DNA of 64,000 bases from assembly GCA_014904845.1 (NCBI GenBank), contig MU119314.1:1-64000 (forward strand), read 5' to 3'. The DNA comes from Acephala macrosclerotiorum. Taxonomy: Eukaryota; Ascomycota; Leotiomycetes; Helotiales; Mollisiaceae. Positions 59,123 through 64,000 of this stretch are shown piece by piece. Within the stretch, counting starts at the first letter, position 1. Each line of letters starts with the position of its first letter. The position numbers were made by a program, and so were the translations under genes. Below the pieces are notes generated by a model, which was given only the letters and a program-made list of their open reading frames with translations, made no database searches and had not been told where the DNA came from.

Positions 59123-59132
59123 NNNNNNNNNN
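59123..59132. other. Assembly gap (10 N) with flanking duplication
   Basis: Ten Ns separate two exact copies of a 95-bp sequence (59028-59122 and 59133-59227). The simplest reading is that two contigs ending in the same transposon end were joined, so the gap is likely artificial. Confidence 0.9.
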
Positions 59133-59227
59133 ACGAGCCTGGGATCAAAAGTCTGTGTTTTATAGGCTATTTTAGCGAGCTGATTGCGATAACCTCACTT
59201 TTGAACGCACCGACTTTTTAATTAATT

Positions 59228-60331
59228 ATGACTACCACTCCACCCAATCCAGAGCACCTTCCAGGCTTCGAAATCCTTACAAAACATAAGGAAGCGATAC
59301 GCCAGCTTGTGAACTTTGCTGGCATTCCAATTTTAAAGCTAGAAAAGTACTATAAGCTTGGTTATTCCACGATCCAGAAGGTGCTTCATTATGAGGCTTC
59401 AGAGCGCGCCCGGCCCTCTCGCATCGGCCGACCTCGAATGTTAAATGGGCCGCAGATACGCTGGATCATTGCTTACGTTAGTTCCTCTTGAGAGCATCGA
59501 ATCCTTGATTTCCAGTATCTCTATGATGAGTTGAATTTAGAATGCAGTGTCTAGACGCTCGAACGCCGATTAAAGGAAGCCGGCTACTTCAGATGTGTGG
59601 CATGCCAGAAGCCCTACTTTACATTACTTCAGGCAGACAATCGAATGGTCTGGGGGCTTGGGCATATTTTCTGGAGGAAAGAGTATGAATAGAGAAAAGT
59701 TCTATGGTCTGATGAAGTTACATTTTTAGTGGGTGGAAGGACAATCAAACAGAAAGTTACTCGGAATCTCTGCGAGCGTTTTTGCGACAATTGCATCTAG
59801 TATCAATTCCACCGCGGCGGCACTACACTTGTGAATGCTTGGAGAGCAATTGGATATAATTATAAGAGTCCTTTGCTATTTGTCGAAGGATCTGGCAAGA
59901 AGGGAGCATTCACACAAAAGGATTACTTCTCGCAAATCCTCACACCTCATATCGAGTCCATTTTAGAGGATTTTGGGGCCTACACACATGCCCTAGGGCT
60001 GGAGCCCTTATTCATGGAGGATGGGAACTCTGCTCACGGCCATAAGTCGGCTCACAATTGCTGTGCCCAGTACTGAACAAAGCATGGGATTATATTAATG
60101 CCACATTTTTCTACAAGTCCTGACATGAATTTCATTGAAAAGTGCTGGCGGTGGATCAAGCAATCGCTTCATCGGCGGCACAGACAGCCTACTAATGAGG
60201 ATGAAATGCGCCAGTTTGTGCTAGAGGAATGGGATAGAATCCCACAAAAATGGATTAATGAGTTGATTGATAAGCAGGAGCATTGGGTTCATGTATTAGT
60301 AGAGCGTTGTGGGTGGGCAACCCCTAATTAA
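59228..60331 (+). pseudogene. Tc1/mariner transposase with five nonsense codons
   Basis: One frame of 368 codons runs from ATG to TAA with internal stops at 59489 (TGA), 59552 (TAG), 59690 (TAG), 59798 (TAG) and 60074 (TGA), and no frameshift. An N-terminal helix-turn-helix (LEKYYKLGYSTIQKVLHYE) is followed by the DDE_3 catalytic core: VLWSDEVTF, LEPLFMEDGNSAHGH and SPDMNFIEKCWRWIKQ. Each stop can derive from CGA, CAG or TGG by one C-to-T or G-to-A change, the pattern left by RIP. It is inactive as it stands. Confidence 0.88.
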
Positions 60332-61275
60332 ATTGATTATGGTGATGGTGATGCCCTGAAAAGCACAGACTTTTGATCCCAGGCTCGTAAGGGAATATTT
60401 GCCAAGTATTGTTCCCAGGCAATGCTCCCATCCCGGTTCGAATGACTTCTCCGGTTGGAAGGACGAATTCCAACCCCGCATGGCAAGCCCAATGGTCGCC
60501 ATAATACGGAGTATAACCGACGCCGCGGCCAAGTGTATTCCTTACAACAGAGCCGCCTCCAAGGTCTGGTGTGTCAATCCACATGTGTTCGTATCCCTTG
60601 GCTTGGATTGTCTCATACGAAACGTAAAAGCTGACGCCTGGCTCAACGAGACAGGTGTACTCATCCGGAGTGATGTCCAAGATCCTGTTCATTCGCTTGC
60701 CGAGATCGATCACTACCGAGTCTCGTACTCTTGGAGCTGCCCCTCTATACCCCACTACAGCTGTCAGCCCCGGGACCAACCCTGAGAGCTGCACTCACAG
60801 TTGCGACCCATTGAAATTGGAAATATCGGGATACGGTACTTGCTTGCCCATAGCACGATCTTCTGGACCTCATCTGTGCTGCTTGGATATACGACGGCTG
60901 AAGCGACAAGTTCTTCATCATCCAAGATGGGCATCATATTATGAGTGTTAGGATCTGAAATCGTCAGTTATATTCCTCTGCAAACTTTATGCTACCCACG
61001 CTCCATGTATCAGCTATCGACAAGTGGTTTATCGTTAACGTCTACGTTCTCGTGTCCGAGGACCTGTCCCAGCTCCTCGGTTACCTGGAAGAATCTGGCC
61101 TTTTCTATTCCTTGCGGAATAACAGGTACTCTATTTTTTGTGCTTGATGATCTAGTCCTCGTCTCATCTATCAATGCCTTAGCTTTTTGAGCTTTGCCGA
61201 GTAGCTTTTCTGGGATGCCAGAATGCTTCTGAGTGGAGTGGAACCGAAGAGCTGGGTTTTGAGGGCATGTTGGTT

Positions 61276-61862
61276 AATGATCGAAATTTGACAAAGCAAG
61301 CCCAGATTAATGGACCTCGGAGTTCATTAACAGGATATAAAATCTAAGATGGCTCGAGATAATCAGTGGGTAGGCGGACGTAGATCATCGTGGGGCCAGC
61401 CCATCCAGACCAGAAGGAAACACCACGAGTTTCTTATGTCCTCGATACTTTAAGCAAGTATCCCAAGGCATACTAATGCAACCCAAAGCAGTGTGATGCA
61501 ACTGTTGTAGATAATGCCGACTAGGAACATTTTTTATGCTAGGAAATTCCCTTTTATTTCCGGCTTCAGACTTGTCGCAGCCATAAAGTGATCCGACTTT
61601 TCCTTTCATGATGGAACACTCAGCTTGCCATATATAACGCACACTCGACGCGGAAGTATTTACTCTAGTGAAGGAGATTCGATTGCTATTAGATAAAGGG
61701 CATTTGCTAACATACCAGACGACATAAGACGACCACCCAAACAATGATTTGCTTAACATTCTCGAGCCTGACTTTCAACACCAAAATTGAAACATTATGA
61801 ATAGTTTCGACCACATATGTCTGTTTCGACTGCGTCTTCTCCTCCGCACAGCATGGGTTCAA
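61276..61862. other. Intergenic region
   Basis: About 590 bp between the broken oxidase and the secreted protein gene. It includes the former oxidase promoter. A 124-codon minus-strand frame here has no domain or start support. Confidence 0.35.
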
Positions 61863-63356
61863 TCAGATCGGGATCGCCGTTCCTCCACCAGCCAATGATA
61901 TATTTTTTGCCCCAAGATATCCATTCAGCAATGCACTGGCATTGTAGTAGATGTCGAACCCCTGGCTCTGGATGTTTGACAAGGTAGTGTCAACATCAGT
62001 CAGGTTCTGCACCGTGGTGCTTTTCGTCAAGGTCCAAGTCGAAGTACGATCCAGGTGAACATCAAAGTATGCTTCGGCGAATCCAGAATATGCAGCCCCT
62101 GTCCATGAACTGTATGATGTCAATGACCAGCTGATAAAGCTCGAATTGTAGGCAACAAGGTCTCCGACTAGATTCGATTCGGTTACGTTGACATAAACCT
62201 CAGCGGGCTGAAGATTTGGTTGCTGAGAGTAGTCGGCGTAGTAGTCGAAGTCTTGGGTGATCTGGGAGAAGTTGGCGACGACCAGAACACCGCTCGTGAC
62301 AAGTTCACTGGCGTGGAGTGAGACATCAATGATGGTGTTTCCGAACCAGAGTCCTGGTATTGATCCAAGTGTCGTGATCTTCGAGTTTTTGAGCGACAGG
62401 ATGGCTCCTGACTCTCGTGTCTGAGATGAAAAGATTGCAACGCCACCCAGTAGCCCAGCCGTTGTTTCACAGTTCGTGAGATACGCTTTCTGAGACCCAT
62501 CCATGAAGACCGTGGGCCCATTCTCAGAGATGGCGACAACGTTGGTAGCGTAGATATTTCCAAGTGCGTAGAAAGTTGCACTTCCGATTCCGGTTGTATG
62601 AGCTACGGAATCTGAGATGTGAAGATAGCCAGCTGGGCTGTCCCCTGAGAAGGATGAAGATCTATAAGTCAGTTAGTTCGTATCCTGCCTTGTGGTACTA
62701 GAAGTCATGTAGTCGAACTTCTACGACAATCCAGGGGGAAGATTTGACTGACCTCTTTCCTCCCGAGAAATGCTGAACATTTGAGACATATGCCGTTCCA
62801 TTGCCAGAAGCATATACACCGTGTGAGACTGGCCCAGAGCTGTAAAGCCAAGCATTGTCGACGTACACAACGCTGTCTGTACCATACACGTAAATGTTCG
62901 CCGCACCGTTGTGAACAGTCACGTTGATGTTATCGAAGTAGCCTGTAGATGCGTTTGCCTGAAGAGATGAGCATGATGTAGGGAGGCGGGAGGTCAGCTG
63001 AAACTCACTACGTTGATGGCCGCATTGAATCCGTAGAAGCTTGATTCAAGGAGGTTTGAAGCGTAGCCAGACTTGATGATGGTGGAGTAGGACAGGTTCA
63101 GCTCGCCTGTGACAAGGATGACACTAGTTTGATTAAGTGTTGTGGAGAATGTCTGATGGCTGAGTGAGGTAGAGTTGTCGAAGGTATAAGCAGCGACGAT
63201 TGGACTGGGTTGGACGCTGATAAATGGGACATCGTAGTCTGGGACGATTGCATTATCGGCCTCCCACAAGGAAGGGGGGATGGTGTCTGAGGGATCTACA
63301 ATGGAGACCGCTGCGAGCGCACTGGCACAGAAATATATAAGGTGCAAGATGTGCAT
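61863..63356 (-). CDS. Secreted repetitive Asn/Ser/Thr-rich protein, possible beta-helix
   Basis: Three exons (63356-63009, 62958-62753, 62661-61863) give 450 residues; introns of 50 and 91 nt keep phase. A clear signal peptide (MHILHLIYFCASALAAV) opens the protein. The rest is rich in short beta-strand-like units with recurring NxT/S sites, such as YVYGTDSVVYVDNAWLYSSG and VYASGNGTAYVSNVQH, which suggests a right-handed parallel beta-helix like pectin-acting or adhesin-type proteins. No catalytic motif or named family was recognised. Likely secreted to the wall or medium; effector-like roles are only a possibility. Its promoter and an unannotated flank follow upstream. Confidence 0.72.
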
Positions 63357-64000
63357 GATGCTGGAACTTGATTAAACTGCTGATGATGTTCATCATTGTT
63401 GAGGTTGTTGGACACGCTTTATACAAAGAGTATTGCCATAGAAGCAATTCTAGCAATTTCCCCGCATCCACCCCAGATTGGCGACGCTCAAGTTGTGAGC
63501 ATCTTCCAGGTCCACTCCTATGAGAAAACGACTCGAGGCGATTCTTGCCCCGTTCAGGTACCGGACGTATCGCCACATGAGGTTGGAACCTCCTTTGGCG
63601 CTATGTCTCCCGCCTGGTAGCGCATCCTAGGTTCCTGACAGCAGACGCGTCATCAATTGGCAAATGAGATTCTGGGCCGCATCGGGAGGGAATTTTGTGA
63701 AGGCTCGGGGCGAAGAATGTGGAGCCGATGGGCAAATTGCGGAGAACCTTGCCGGTATACATCTCTGAAACGCGGGGCCGATCCTCTTCAACAATATCTC
63801 AAAAGGGAAGTTCAAGGTTCGACCCCTCAGCGTTCATAGATCTGACTAGATAGGAGGGAGAAGGTCGGATGCCTAGGTGGACCGCATCCCGAACTACTTC
63901 TCCGCAACGCAAACAAAGACACGCAAAGAATCACGTAATGTAGTCAACATTGCTTCGAGGTTGTCCTGAAAAGATAAGGAATGAATTGAATGATCTCAGA
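63357..64000. other. Window-terminal intergenic region
   Basis: About 640 bp upstream of the secreted protein gene, likely its promoter. No other gene, RNA or repeat was recognised before the window ends. Confidence 0.35.

Larger units (their letters stand above)
59028..60388 (+). mobile_element. Tc1/mariner-like DNA transposon
   Basis: Terminal inverted repeats of 25 bp (ACGAGCCTGGGATCAAAAG... at 59028, and the exact reverse complement ending at 60388) bound a transposase frame on the plus strand. Flanks show TA on the left and AA on the right, or TAA on both sides if the terminal base is counted as target. The copy lies inside the oxidase pseudogene. The left end appears twice around an N gap, so the real element is probably about 1,256 bp (59133-60388). 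Confidence 0.88.
57317..61275 (-). pseudogene. Vanillyl-alcohol-oxidase-like FAD oxidase gene, disrupted
   Basis: N-terminal pieces lie at about 61270-60390 (GRNC, VRDSVVIDLGKRMNRILDI, MWIDTPDLGGGSV and CHAGLEFVLPTGEVIRTGMGAL). A middle piece is at 59027-58860 (SYSEQ, an intron of about 43 nt, then FSQSNL and TKMGMALMPNPGGYESFA). The C-terminal part is at 58131-57317 (GREMHL-type REMHLIVEIAFDKNDP, HLVLMDQVARTHNWN, LDPNGILATGKSGIWP). This order is that of FAD_binding_4/VAO-type oxidases, which oxidise 4-alkylphenols and aromatic alcohols. It is broken by a Tc1/mariner element at the FPY site near 60390/59028, a single-base deletion after FSQSNL, an AT-rich insertion (58250-58757) replacing part of the middle, and stops or frameshifts at the N-terminal end. 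Confidence 0.78.

Noticed and set aside
63800..63815. GGTTCGACCCC, similar to a tRNA B box
   Set aside because: No matching A box or cloverleaf can be formed around it.
1..64000. CRISPR array, bacterial operon or prophage structure
   Set aside because: Introns, telomere repeats and gene families show a fungal nuclear chromosome; no regularly spaced direct repeats with unique spacers were seen.

Overview
The window is one end of a chromosome from a filamentous ascomycete (Pezizomycotina; a leotiomycete-like relative is my guess, not something the sequence proves). It opens on about 15 copies of the CCCTAA telomere repeat. Its genes carry short GT-AG introns (44-148 nt) and include Zn2Cys6 regulators, UstYa-like and FunK1 families. 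AT-rich tracts and a Tc1/mariner copy stopped only by TAG/TGA codons look like the result of repeat-induced point mutation (RIP).

Subtelomere (1-20 kb): an OrsD-type (DUF3505) reading frame runs up to the telomere and is cut by it. Next comes a divergent pair: a four-exon gene whose product resembles fungal gasdermin-like pore formers (2306-3442, minus) and a large TPR-CHAT protease-like gene (3829-7200, plus). This is the best candidate for a complete cell-death/incompatibility system in the window. A decayed FunK1 kinase follows, then about 1.4 kb of extremely AT-rich DNA, a minisatellite, and an apparently intact multi-exon gene for a long helical protein with a central Gly/Ala-rich hydrophobic segment (11465-12902). 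After it lie the wrecks of a UstYa-like gene and an ABC transporter, probably the remains of a secondary-metabolite locus.

Core-like region (20.7-56.5 kb): mostly intact genes. These are a large class-3 lipase, an oligopeptide transporter (OPT) divergent from an amadoriase-type FAD oxidase, a Zn2Cys6 regulator, an Erg26-like 3beta-HSD with a changed catalytic motif, a type II membrane glycosyltransferase-like protein, an Lsb5-like VHS-GAT protein, a GH3 beta-glucosidase, a methyltransferase-like gene, two small hypothetical genes, a Zn2Cys6 gene that appears internally deleted, a PAF-acetylhydrolase-like esterase, a calmodulin-like EF-hand gene, a GH76 (Dfg5/Dcw1) cell-wall enzyme and a Gre2-like ketoreductase.

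Distal part (56.5-64 kb): a vanillyl-alcohol-oxidase-like gene is split by a Tc1/mariner element (25-bp terminal repeats, five nonsense codons) and by an AT-rich insertion. The element contains a 10-N gap flanked by an exact 95-bp duplication, probably an assembly artefact. The window ends with a secreted Asn/Ser/Thr-rich, repeat-like protein. Exon boundaries were placed by eye from GT/AG sites, frame continuity and family expectations; no alignment or search was run.
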